DNA from: Thermoplasmata archaeon
Lineage (GTDB): Archaea > Thermoplasmatota > Thermoplasmata > UBA184
Length of the DNA: 5,076 bases
Reading direction: 5' to 3'
Assembly (NCBI GenBank): GCA_030043505.1
Contig: JASHXN010000151.1
Coordinates: 1-5,076 of the forward strand
Shown here one piece after another: positions 1 through 4,977 of this stretch. A program made the position numbers and the translations under genes. A model generated the notes under the pieces. It had not been told where the DNA came from. It was given only the letters and a program-made list of their open reading frames with translations, and made no database searches. Position 1 is the first letter of the stretch. Each line of letters opens with the position of its first letter.

Positions 1-768
1 CTGTGCCCGTTCTGCGGCCGCGCGAACCGGTCGACGCGGGAGCTGTGCGCGGTCTGCGGCCGTCCGCTGTACCTCGCGGCCCGGCCGGGACCAGTTCCCC
101 CGGCGGCTCCTCGCGCTCGCCCGACGTACCCTACGCAGACCGCGCGCTCCTCGGGGGGCTACCCGACGCGCGACGACGACGAGTTCGCGCCGGGGCCCCG
201 GTCGCGATCGTCGTCGTACCGCCGTCCGCCAACGTCGTCGTCCCGGTACCGGGGGCGCCCCGTGCGCCGGAAGATCTGGGTGCTGGTGATCCTCGGCGCG
301 ATCCTGCTCGGCATCGCCGCGCTGTTCGGGATCCCGGCGCTGCTCGAGTCGAGCCAGACGAGCAGCGCGACGGTCGCGGCCGACACCAGCTGGACGCTCC
401 ACTCGACCGCCCTCACCGCGGAGTCGGCCAAAATCAAGTGGAACGGCGGCATGACAACGACCCATACCTACCTGGTCAGCGGCGGAGCGACCCCCAGCTG
501 CAGTTCCCCGACCGGCGTCGTGATGACCGGCGGCGGAAAGGGCGGGACGTTCACCGCCTCGCTGAAGCCGGGCAAAACCTACCAGCTGTACGCGTGTATA
601 GGGAAGGGCAGCTCCGCAACGTGGGAGGCGCTCGCCTTCTCCGTCGACGTCTCCGCAGGGATCACGAAGGGCGATGTCGCGGCGATCGTCCTGACGGTCT
701 TCGGGCTGCCGATGCTCCTGCTCGGGCTGCGCGGTCGGTACCGGCACCCCGAGGACGACGACGAATAG
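1..768 (+). CDS. Zinc-ribbon membrane protein with extracytoplasmic beta-rich domain (5' partial)
   Basis: The frame is open from the first base, so the true start lies upstream; 255 residues are visible. Residues 2-19 form a zinc ribbon, CPFC-X10-CAVC (Cys 2, 5, 16, 19), of the kind common at the N-terminus of archaeal membrane proteins, so probably only a few residues are missing. Residues 23-87 are a Pro/Arg/Ser/Tyr-rich, apparently disordered linker. Residues 92-115 are a clear hydrophobic helix preceded by basic residues (RRK). The Thr/Ser/Gly-rich segment at about 116-220 looks like a beta-sandwich: its LKPGKTYQLYAC stretch resembles the late strands of fibronectin type III-like domains, and Cys167 and Cys199 could form a disulfide. 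Residues 225-242 form a second membrane helix, followed by a short RYRHPEDDDE tail. I infer that both termini are cytoplasmic and the middle domain is outside. The role is unknown; sensing or binding is possible but unproven. The gene ends 11 bp from the convergent regulator gene. Confidence 0.85.
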   Translation: MCPFCGRANRSTRELCAVCGRPLYLAARPGPVPPAAPRARPTYPTQTARSSGGYPTRDDDEFAPGPRSRSSSYRRPPTSSSRYRGRPVRRKIWVLVILGAILLGIAALFGIPALLESSQTSSATVAADTSWTLHSTALTAESAKIKWNGGMTTTHTYLVSGGATPSCSSPTGVVMTGGGKGGTFTASLKPGKTYQLYACIGKGSSATWEALAFSVDVSAGITKGDVAAIVLTVFGLPMLLLGLRGRYRHPEDDDE

Positions 769-779
769 CGGCCGCCCCG

Positions 780-1547
780 CTACGGGGCGATCGAGCCGGC
801 GTTGAGGGCGCTCTCGACCAGTTTCTTCTCGATCAGCGCGATCCCTTCCGAGACGGACGACTTGCTGCGGTCGAGCTTGCGCGCGAGCTCGGTGAGCGTG
901 ATCCCCCGGGGGACGGCGAAGTAGCCGGCCGCCATCGCCTCCGCCAGCAGCGCGTGCTGCGTCTCGGTGAGCACGGGCAGGTGGCTCCGCAGCGTCCGCC
1001 GGCGCATCGAGAGGATCTGGACGTCCGCCGCGACCCGCTTGGCGTGGCCCAGGATCGCCCGGAACGCCGCGATCCGGGCGACGACCTCCCACGTCATCGT
1101 CCCCGCCTGGATGCGGAGCGGGAACTGCAGCGGGAGCCGCAGGCGACGGTAGACGTTCACGACCGGGGGGTTGCGGTACTTGATCCGGTACAGGCACCCT
1201 TCGCCGACCTCGGCAAGGCTCTCGACCCGCAGCACGTCCGGGTACGACAGGATCTCCTCCGCCCAGACCCCGGGCGGTCCGCCGCTCACCCAGTAGTCGG
1301 AGACGGAGACCGACGGGGTCACCTCGGTCCGGTTCAGCGCCTCGAGCCGGACCGTCGGGTGGCGCAGCGAGAACGGCCCGGTCCAGATCGACCGCGGGAT
1401 CGTCACGCGCAGGGTGGCGACGATCAACCGATCGTCGGGGGCGTCGTCCGCTTCGTCGCGCAGCTCGCGGAGGCGGGAGCTGGGGTCGGACTCTCCCCCG
1501 GCCCCCCGCTCGACCGCGGCGCGCGGCCCTCGAGCCGCCGAGGACAT
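780..1547 (-). CDS. Bat-type HTH_10 transcriptional regulator (paralog 1)
   Basis: This encodes a 255-residue cytoplasmic DNA-binding protein. The C-terminal 60 residues match the archaeal bacterio-opsin-activator HTH (HTH_10): a leading helix (LTETQHALLAEAMAAGYFAV, 193-212), the hallmark VPRGIT, then LTELARKLDRSKSSVSEGI (218-236, with the recognition helix around SKSSVSEG) and IEKKLVE (239-245). Residues 41-180 resemble the N-terminal domain that precedes this HTH in haloarchaeal regulators (spaced HP, W and GCLYRIKY elements); it presumably binds a signal or dimerises, but no ligand is evident. Residues 1-40 are low-complexity. The ATG at 1547 was chosen because it leaves a full-length protein, has GGAGG about 13 nt upstream (1561-1565), and its paralog at 2683 has the same architecture. 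The open frame continues far upstream but carries only shadow sequence there. The gene is divergent from the orphan gene at 1728 and shares its regulatory region, which suggests autoregulation. Confidence 0.9.
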   Translation of the reverse strand: MSSAARGPRAAVERGAGGESDPSSRLRELRDEADDAPDDRLIVATLRVTIPRSIWTGPFSLRHPTVRLEALNRTEVTPSVSVSDYWVSGGPPGVWAEEILSYPDVLRVESLAEVGEGCLYRIKYRNPPVVNVYRRLRLPLQFPLRIQAGTMTWEVVARIAAFRAILGHAKRVAADVQILSMRRRTLRSHLPVLTETQHALLAEAMAAGYFAVPRGITLTELARKLDRSKSSVSEGIALIEKKLVESALNAGSIAP

Positions 1548-1561
1548 CGTCCGAGCTTTGC

Positions 1562-1580
1562 CTCCGTCCCTCGAACGGAG
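1562..1580 (-). promoter_or_regulatory. Inverted repeat over the ribosome binding site of regulator 1
   Basis: On the minus strand CTCCGT and ACGGAG pair perfectly (6 bp) around a 7-nt loop. The 3' arm contains most of the GGAGG element that would serve the ATG at 1547. In mRNA this hairpin could limit ribosome access. It could also be a chance dyad or a protein site on DNA; the sequence alone does not decide. Confidence 0.3.
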
Positions 1581-1606
1581 AGACCGCCCCCCATTCGCCA
1601 CCGGGA

Positions 1607-1615
1607 GGATAATCC
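1607..1615. promoter_or_regulatory. Candidate TATA-like box A in divergent region
   Basis: GGATAATCC on the plus strand (GGATTATCC on the minus) holds the only continuous A/T run in an otherwise GC-dominated 180-bp divergent region. On the minus strand it lies about 60 nt before the regulator ATG, which would give a transcript leader of roughly 35 nt if transcription starts about 25 nt downstream, as is usual for archaeal box A. It is itself a perfect 9-bp dyad (GGAT-A-ATCC), so it could serve either direction. For the plus-strand gene it would give a leader of roughly 90 nt that contains the dyad cluster. Promoter assignment is inference. Confidence 0.35.
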
Positions 1616-1647
1616 CTCCGGAGCGGCGGCACGGGGCGCTCTCCGAG

Positions 1648-1661
1648 CCGAACCCGTTCGG
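1648..1661. promoter_or_regulatory. Candidate operator dyad 1
   Basis: CCGAACCCGTTCGG is a perfect inverted repeat with 6-bp arms and a 2-bp centre. It shares the plan CCGAA-N4-TTCGG with the dyad that starts 18 bp further on. It sits between the divergent start codons of regulator 1 and the orphan gene, where an operator for either Bat-type regulator would be expected. No binding evidence exists here. Confidence 0.45.
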
Positions 1662-1665
1662 GAGC

Positions 1666-1679
1666 CCGAAGAGGTTCGG
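1666..1679. promoter_or_regulatory. Candidate operator dyad 2
   Basis: CCGAAGAGGTTCGG has perfect 5-bp arms (CCGAA/TTCGG) around a 4-bp centre and matches dyad 1 at 11 of 14 positions; the differences fall only in the central bases. Repeating the same arms with a variable centre is typical of a dimeric regulator's binding site. Confidence 0.45.
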
Positions 1680-1687
1680 ACCGGATT

Positions 1688-1699
1688 GAACCTTGGTTC
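1688..1699. promoter_or_regulatory. Candidate operator dyad 3 (wider spacing)
   Basis: GAACCTTGGTTC is a perfect 5+5 bp inverted repeat around TT. It shares the GAACC half-site with dyad 1 and its complement GGTTC with dyad 2, but GAA and TTC are 6 bp apart instead of 4. Its GAA begins 20 bp after that of dyad 2, so the three GAA elements are spaced 18 and 20 bp, close to two helical turns. It lies 28 bp upstream of the ATG at 1728 and may be a weaker or divergent site. Confidence 0.35.
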
Positions 1700-1727
1700 C
1701 GCCCTCGGCTCGGTCGGAAGGATTCCC

Positions 1728-2579
1728 ATGGCAGGCGAGTGGCCCCGTCGTGAGACCGTCGTCTCGCGGTGGGTGGCGGCCGGACCGCGCGACCCCGGCA
1801 CCCCGTCCGGGGACGCCGGCTGGACGCCCCCCGCCTCGCTCGGGACCCACGGAACGCCCCGGAAGGATCCGAGCCGACCTCCCTCGGACCCGGAGCCGAC
1901 GAGCCCCGCCGCGCGCGGACCGCCGTCGATCCTGCTCCACGGTACGTCGCGCCCGCTCGTCAACCTCGTCCTCTACGCGCTCGCCGACGAGGGGAGCGCC
2001 CGGTTCCACTGGCTCGACGTCCGCAGCGACCCCGGGCCGACGCCCGAGCTCGACCCGGTCGGGCTCGGATGGCTTCCCCCGGACCGCGCGTGGGCCGTCG
2101 ACCAGTTCCACGGCCTCGCCCCCGACCATGCGCGCGCCAACGCGGCGATCTTCGAGCTCATCCGCCCGGACGAGCCGCCGGCGCTCCTCGACCGCCTGAC
2201 GACGTTCCTTCGGCTCCCGCCCACGATCCAGCGGATCCTCGGCGAGATGGGGCCCGCGGGGGAACCGAACCTCCTCGCCGTCGCGAACGCCGACCGGATC
2301 GCTGAGTCGTTCCCGGGTCCGACGATCGACCCGATCCTCGAGGCGTTCGAGAGCATCGGGTGCTCGTTGTTCATCGGCTTCACCAGCGCCCGGGCCCCGA
2401 CGGTGCCGTCGTTCGGCCGCGTGCTGCGCGTCGAAGGGAGCTCGCCGGCCGGCTGGCGGGACGCCCGCATCGTGCTCGAGCACGGCCCCGCGTGGGGCCG
2501 GCTCCATCCGACGGTGCCGGTGAAGCTCGTCGACCTACCGGCGGCCGCCCGGACCCTGCGCCGCGCAGTCGGGAACTAG
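1728..2579 (+). CDS. Unrecognised alpha/beta protein, possibly a degenerate P-loop NTPase
   Basis: A 283-residue protein that I do not recognise. The ATG at 1728 has GGAAGGA (1716-1722) 5 nt upstream. Residues 1-65 are rich in Pro, Gly, Arg and Ser and look disordered. From residue 66 a regular alpha/beta alternation begins: strand PSILLHGTS (66-74) and helix LVNLVLYALADEG (77-89), strand RFHWLDVRS (92-100), helices at about 134-171, strand NLLAVANADR (181-190), helix 200-210, strand CSLFIGFTS (212-220), and terminal strands FGRVLRVEG (229-237) and ARIVLEHGP (246-254). This order resembles a RecA/KaiC-like ATPase core, but the expected GxxGxGK(S/T) loop after the first strand is replaced by HGTSRPLVN, so nucleotide hydrolysis is unlikely if the fold guess is right. 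There is no signal peptide or membrane helix. It is flanked by two paralogous Bat-type regulators and is divergent from the first across the dyad cluster, so it is a likely target or partner of them. Function unknown. Confidence 0.75.
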   Translation: MAGEWPRRETVVSRWVAAGPRDPGTPSGDAGWTPPASLGTHGTPRKDPSRPPSDPEPTSPAARGPPSILLHGTSRPLVNLVLYALADEGSARFHWLDVRSDPGPTPELDPVGLGWLPPDRAWAVDQFHGLAPDHARANAAIFELIRPDEPPALLDRLTTFLRLPPTIQRILGEMGPAGEPNLLAVANADRIAESFPGPTIDPILEAFESIGCSLFIGFTSARAPTVPSFGRVLRVEGSSPAGWRDARIVLEHGPAWGRLHPTVPVKLVDLPAAARTLRRAVGN

Positions 2580-2598
2580 CGCGGGGACTGCCCCGCGC
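2579..2598 (+). terminator. Strong GC hairpin at the end of the orphan gene
   Basis: GCGCGGGG and CCCCGCGC form a perfect 8-bp stem with a 4-nt loop (ACTG), beginning at the last base of the stop codon. A weaker CCCC/GGGG stem follows at 2603-2617. There is no T-run, which archaeal termination normally relies on, so this may stabilise the 3' end or attenuate read-through into the downstream regulator instead of terminating fully. Confidence 0.4.
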
Positions 2599-2640
2599 AC
2601 CGCCCCGAGGGCCGGGGAAACCGAGAAGGCCCGAGCCGCT

Positions 2641-2685
2641 CATCGGTACGCGCACCGCCGGAACGGCGGAAGAGGCGAACCGATG
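2641..2685 (+). promoter_or_regulatory. Nested inverted repeats that include the start codon of regulator 2
   Basis: The outer arms CATCGGT (2641-2647) and ACCGATG (2679-2685) are perfectly complementary, and the second arm contains the ATG of the downstream gene. Inside them CCGCCG (2655-2660) and CGGCGG (2664-2669) form a perfect 6-bp hairpin with a GAA loop. If folded in mRNA, the start codon would be paired and the GAGG ribosome site (2672-2675) would sit between the two stems. A role in translational control is inference. Confidence 0.3.
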
Positions 2686-3420
2686 CCGCGATCCCTGCCC
2701 GCGCAAGGGCCTTCGACCGAGGGGTTCGCCGCGGCCGCGGACTCCCGGGCCGACCCCGGTTCCCCCGAGCGGTTGCTGCTCGCGACGATCCTCGTTCGGA
2801 TCCCGGACACGACGTGGACGGGCCCGTTCTCCCGCCGTCACCCCAAGGTGTCGGTCGTGGCGCTGAACCGCACGGACGTCCGGCCCGGCGTCTCGGTCAC
2901 CGACCATTGGATCGGCGGTCGACCTCCGGGCGTGTGGACGAAGGAGATCGGAGCGTTCCCGGACGTTCACGAGGTCGACTGCCTCGCGGAAGTCGGGGAC
3001 GGAGCGCTCTACCGCGTGACGTTCGACAACCCCGGGGTCTTCCGCCTGTACGGCCAGTTGGAGATGCCGTTGCCGTTCCCGATCCGTATCCAGGCCGGCG
3101 TCGTCCGCTGGGAGGTCGTCGCGCGGGAGAGCGCCTTCTATCCGGTGCTCGGCTACGTCCGCGGCCTCGACCCGTCCGCCCGCCTCGTCTGGACCCGGAC
3201 TCCGCCACTCCGCTCGACCTTGCCGCTACTGACCGGTCCGCAGCGGTCGCTGCTCGACACCGCGATCGCCGCCGGCTACTTCGCGGTCCCGCGCGGCATC
3301 ACCGTCTCCGGGCTCGCACGGCAGATGGGCCGCAGCAAGTCCGCCGTCTCCGAAGGGCTCGCGACGATCGAGAAGAAGCTCCTCGAACGGGCGCTGCGCC
3401 CGGCGTCGCTCCTGCCGTAG
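2683..3420 (+). CDS. Bat-type HTH_10 transcriptional regulator (paralog 2)
   Basis: A 245-residue paralog of the regulator at 780-1547. Residues 31-245 align without a gap to residues 41-255 of the first copy with 119 of 215 identities by hand count. The HTH_10 region spans about 183-237: GPQRSLLDTAIAAGYFAV, the hallmark VPRGIT, LARQMGRSKSAVSEGL with the recognition helix, then IEKKLLERAL. The N-terminal domain keeps WTGPFS, RHP, ALNRT, PPGVW, LAEVG and FPIRIQAG. Residues 1-30 are a low-complexity leader that differs from that of the first copy. The ATG at 2683 is the first start in frame and has GAGG (2672-2675) 7 nt upstream. The gene follows the orphan gene on the same strand after 103 bp and could be co-transcribed with it. 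It probably arose by duplication, though the divergence shows the event is old. Which genes it controls is not visible. Confidence 0.9.
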   Translation: MPRSLPAQGPSTEGFAAAADSRADPGSPERLLLATILVRIPDTTWTGPFSRRHPKVSVVALNRTDVRPGVSVTDHWIGGRPPGVWTKEIGAFPDVHEVDCLAEVGDGALYRVTFDNPGVFRLYGQLEMPLPFPIRIQAGVVRWEVVARESAFYPVLGYVRGLDPSARLVWTRTPPLRSTLPLLTGPQRSLLDTAIAAGYFAVPRGITVSGLARQMGRSKSAVSEGLATIEKKLLERALRPASLLP

Positions 3421-3534
3421 GGCGCGCCCCCCGGCCCCCGGCGCCGGCGTCGTGCGGTGAGCACCCCGGGCGCACACGCGAGGTGAGCTCGGGGTATCCC
3501 TCGCCTCCCCGTCCTGCCGACCGGAGACGGGCCG
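3421..3534 (+). other. Intergenic region before the methyltransferase gene
   Basis: This 114-bp gap is GC-rich, with the palindrome GGGCGCGCCC (3420-3429) at the preceding stop codon. The only A/T-containing element is GGGGTATCCC (3491-3500), about 35 bp before the ATG at 3535; it could be a weak box A but is not a convincing match. GGTGAGC occurs twice (3456-3462 and 3482-3488). No small gene is seen. Confidence 0.3.
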
Positions 3535-4404
3535 ATGGCGAGCGACACGGTCGGGACGACGGAGCGGAGCGGCGGCTGGATGGAGACGGATGCGCCGGCG
3601 AGCGCGAAGGGGTATCGCGGCGTGGCGATGGAAGGGTTCATCGCGCGGTGGTACGCTCGCACGCGCGGGTCGCCCGCGCAGCTGGCGGCGTGGCACGCGG
3701 AGGCGTCGGAGCTCGTGCGCACGCTCCCCGCCGGCGCGGAAGTGCTCGAGGTCGCACCCGGTCCCGGCTACCGCGCGGTCGCGATCGCCCGGGCCGGCCC
3801 GGTCCACGTCACGACGCTCGACATCAGCCGGACCTTCGTGGAGATGGTCGCGACCCACGCCCGGAGCGCCGGGGTCGCGGTCCGGACCTGCCTCGGGGAC
3901 GCCTCGCGGATGCCGTTCGCGGACGGGTCGTTCGACCTGGTCCTCTGCGAAGCGGCGTTCAAGAACTTCAGCCGGCCCCAGGCGTCGATCAACGAGATGC
4001 ACCGGGTCCTGCGGCTCGGAGGGGTGGCCCGCGTCCACGACATGCGCCGGGACGCCACCGATGCGGCGATCGCGGCGGAGGTCCGGTCGATGGGCCTGGG
4101 CGCGACGCGGGCGTGGTTGACGACCCACGCGCTGCGCGGCCTGCGCCGCCGGGCGTATCTCCCGTCCGAGCTCGACGACCTCGCCGAGGCCAGCCCGTTC
4201 GGCCACGGCGAGATCACCACCGACCGGCTCGGGGTCGAGCTACGGCTCGAGAAGCGGACCGCCTCGCCCGAAAGGTTCTGCGCCTCGGTCGACTCGGCGC
4301 CGGCCCCGGCGCCGCGCGGCGGACGGCGTGTCCCGTCCGAGGAGCCGTGGCTCGCCGCCGCCGGGCTCCCGCGCCGGGCGCTGGGGCCGGGGGTCTTCGT
4401 CTGA
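3535..4404 (+). CDS. Class I SAM-dependent methyltransferase
   Basis: A 289-residue soluble protein with the Rossmann-type methyltransferase core at about residues 66-170. Motif I is VLEVAPGPGY (70-79), the glycine loop that binds S-adenosylmethionine. The acidic residue after the second strand is Asp96 in TLDIS, which would bind the ribose. LGDASRMPF (120-128) supplies the Asp122 expected near adenine, followed by ADGSFDLVLC (129-138) as motif II. HRVLRLGGVARVHDM (156-170) is the usual helix-turn-strand ending of the family ("RVLKPGG"). The style is UbiE/Methyltransf_11-like, but the substrate cannot be told. Residues 180-215, with many Arg and Leu, are probably the substrate cap. The last 48 residues (242-289) are Ala/Pro/Arg-rich and lie beyond the normal family end near LRLEKR. 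The ATG at 3535 has GGAG (3523-3526) 8 nt upstream; the in-frame ATG codons at 3580 and 3628 would also keep the core. Confidence 0.9.
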   Translation: MASDTVGTTERSGGWMETDAPASAKGYRGVAMEGFIARWYARTRGSPAQLAAWHAEASELVRTLPAGAEVLEVAPGPGYRAVAIARAGPVHVTTLDISRTFVEMVATHARSAGVAVRTCLGDASRMPFADGSFDLVLCEAAFKNFSRPQASINEMHRVLRLGGVARVHDMRRDATDAAIAAEVRSMGLGATRAWLTTHALRGLRRRAYLPSELDDLAEASPFGHGEITTDRLGVELRLEKRTASPERFCASVDSAPAPAPRGGRRVPSEEPWLAAAGLPRRALGPGVFV

Positions 4405-4408
4405 TCGG

Positions 4409-4451
4409 AAGCCCGTGACCCCCGGTTTCACGACCTCCCCCCCGGGCTTTT
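4409..4451 (+). terminator. Stem with T-run between methyltransferase and VOC genes
   Basis: AAGCCCG (4409-4415) pairs perfectly with CGGGCTT (4443-4449), and the TTTT run ends at 4451. The 27-nt loop contains a small GTGA/TCAC stem (4415-4418 and 4428-4431). It begins 5 nt after the methyltransferase stop codon, as a 3'-end signal should. The T-run is the feature archaeal polymerase would respond to. The same CTTTTGG segment lies about 35 bp before the VOC ATG and could instead serve as its promoter element. Confidence 0.4.
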
Positions 4452-4485
4452 GGTGGGGCGCTTCGTGCCCGAGAGCGAGGGACCG

Positions 4486-4977
4486 ATGCTCGCGATCGCG
4501 GACGTCGCCGTCGTGGTGAAGGACGCCAAGGAGACCGCGCGCTGGTGGGAAGAGAAGCTCGGATTTTCGGTGCACACGGTGGGCCCCGAGAGGGGCCACG
4601 CGATCACGGTCGCGCCGCCCGGGGATCGCTATCTCATCCACCTCTGCGAGGGATTCGAGCCGGTCGACCCCGGCAACACGGGCATCGCGTTCGTCACCGA
4701 CGACCTCGAGACCCAGGTCGGACGGATGGTCGCTGCCGGCGTGAACTTCCCCGAGCCGATGCGCACGGGAAGCTGGGGCGGTCGGGCGAAGTTCGCCGAC
4801 CCGGACGGGAACGTCTTCTGGCTGATCGCCGCCCCCGCCGAGTTCATTCGCCGGGAGACCGCGCTCCGGGCCCCCGCTCCGCGCGCGCGGGTGGCTTCCG
4901 CGCCCCGGCGGGCTCGACCTACCCGCGGGACCGCGCGACCTCGGCGTGGCGGAAGCAGCCGACGAGGTGGTCGTTGA
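4486..4977 (+). CDS. VOC superfamily (glyoxalase/bleomycin-resistance fold) protein with basic tail
   Basis: A 163-residue protein. Residues 3-116 form one VOC domain made of two beta-alpha-beta-beta-beta modules. The first contains ADVAVVVKD (5-13), the helix ETARWWEEKLGF (16-27) and RYLIHLCEG (48-56). The second contains TGIAFVTDDLE (65-75), the helix QVGRMVAAGV (77-86) and the family signature FADPDGNVFWL (103-113). Classical metal-binding positions look replaced: Asp6 where His is usual, His52 for Glu, Gly66 for His, and Trp112 for Glu in the DPDGN-x-x-E pattern. A standard metalloenzyme reaction is therefore doubtful and ligand binding more likely. Residues 121-163 are an Arg/Ala/Pro tail (15 Arg in 43). 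The last 18-19 residues are encoded on the strand opposite the tag gene. The ATG at 4486 has GAGG (4477-4480) nearby and begins right at the domain; the TTG at 4450 and GTG at 4453 lie within or directly at the end of the preceding stem and are less likely. Confidence 0.82.
   Translation: MLAIADVAVVVKDAKETARWWEEKLGFSVHTVGPERGHAITVAPPGDRYLIHLCEGFEPVDPGNTGIAFVTDDLETQVGRMVAAGVNFPEPMRTGSWGGRAKFADPDGNVFWLIAAPAEFIRRETALRAPAPRARVASAPRRARPTRGTARPRRGGSSRRGGR

Noticed and set aside
766..782. TAGCGG/CCGCTA inverted repeat at the convergent gene ends, as a bidirectional terminator
   Set aside because: Two facing TAG stop codons pair automatically, so only three further base pairs are informative, and there is no T-run.
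1548..2507. Upstream extension of the minus-strand regulator frame to about 575 codons
   Set aside because: The sequence beyond 1547 is Arg/Gly/Glu-rich shadow of the opposite-strand orphan gene, and the paralog at 2683 has no such extension.
3..2579. An 858-codon open frame on the plus strand
   Set aside because: Only the part from 1728 looks like protein. Before that it runs out of frame through the zinc-ribbon gene and antisense to the first regulator, with low-complexity Arg/Pro/Ala/Asp composition. GC-rich DNA has few chance stops.
3456..3488. GGTGAGC direct repeat 26 bp apart before the methyltransferase
   Set aside because: Seven bases in GC-rich sequence, no dyad symmetry and no third copy; chance is adequate.
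3226..4206. A 326-codon minus-strand open frame opposite the methyltransferase
   Set aside because: No recognisable motif, biased composition, and it lies antisense to a gene with clear SAM-binding motifs.
2814..4418. A 534-codon open frame overlapping regulator 2 and the methyltransferase
   Set aside because: Arg/Pro/Ala low-complexity shadow; the two overlapped genes have clear conserved motifs in other frames.
4450..4485. TTG (4450) or GTG (4453) as an earlier VOC start
   Set aside because: They fall at the end of a putative terminator stem and add residues outside the VOC domain; the ATG at 4486 starts exactly at the domain with a GAGG element.
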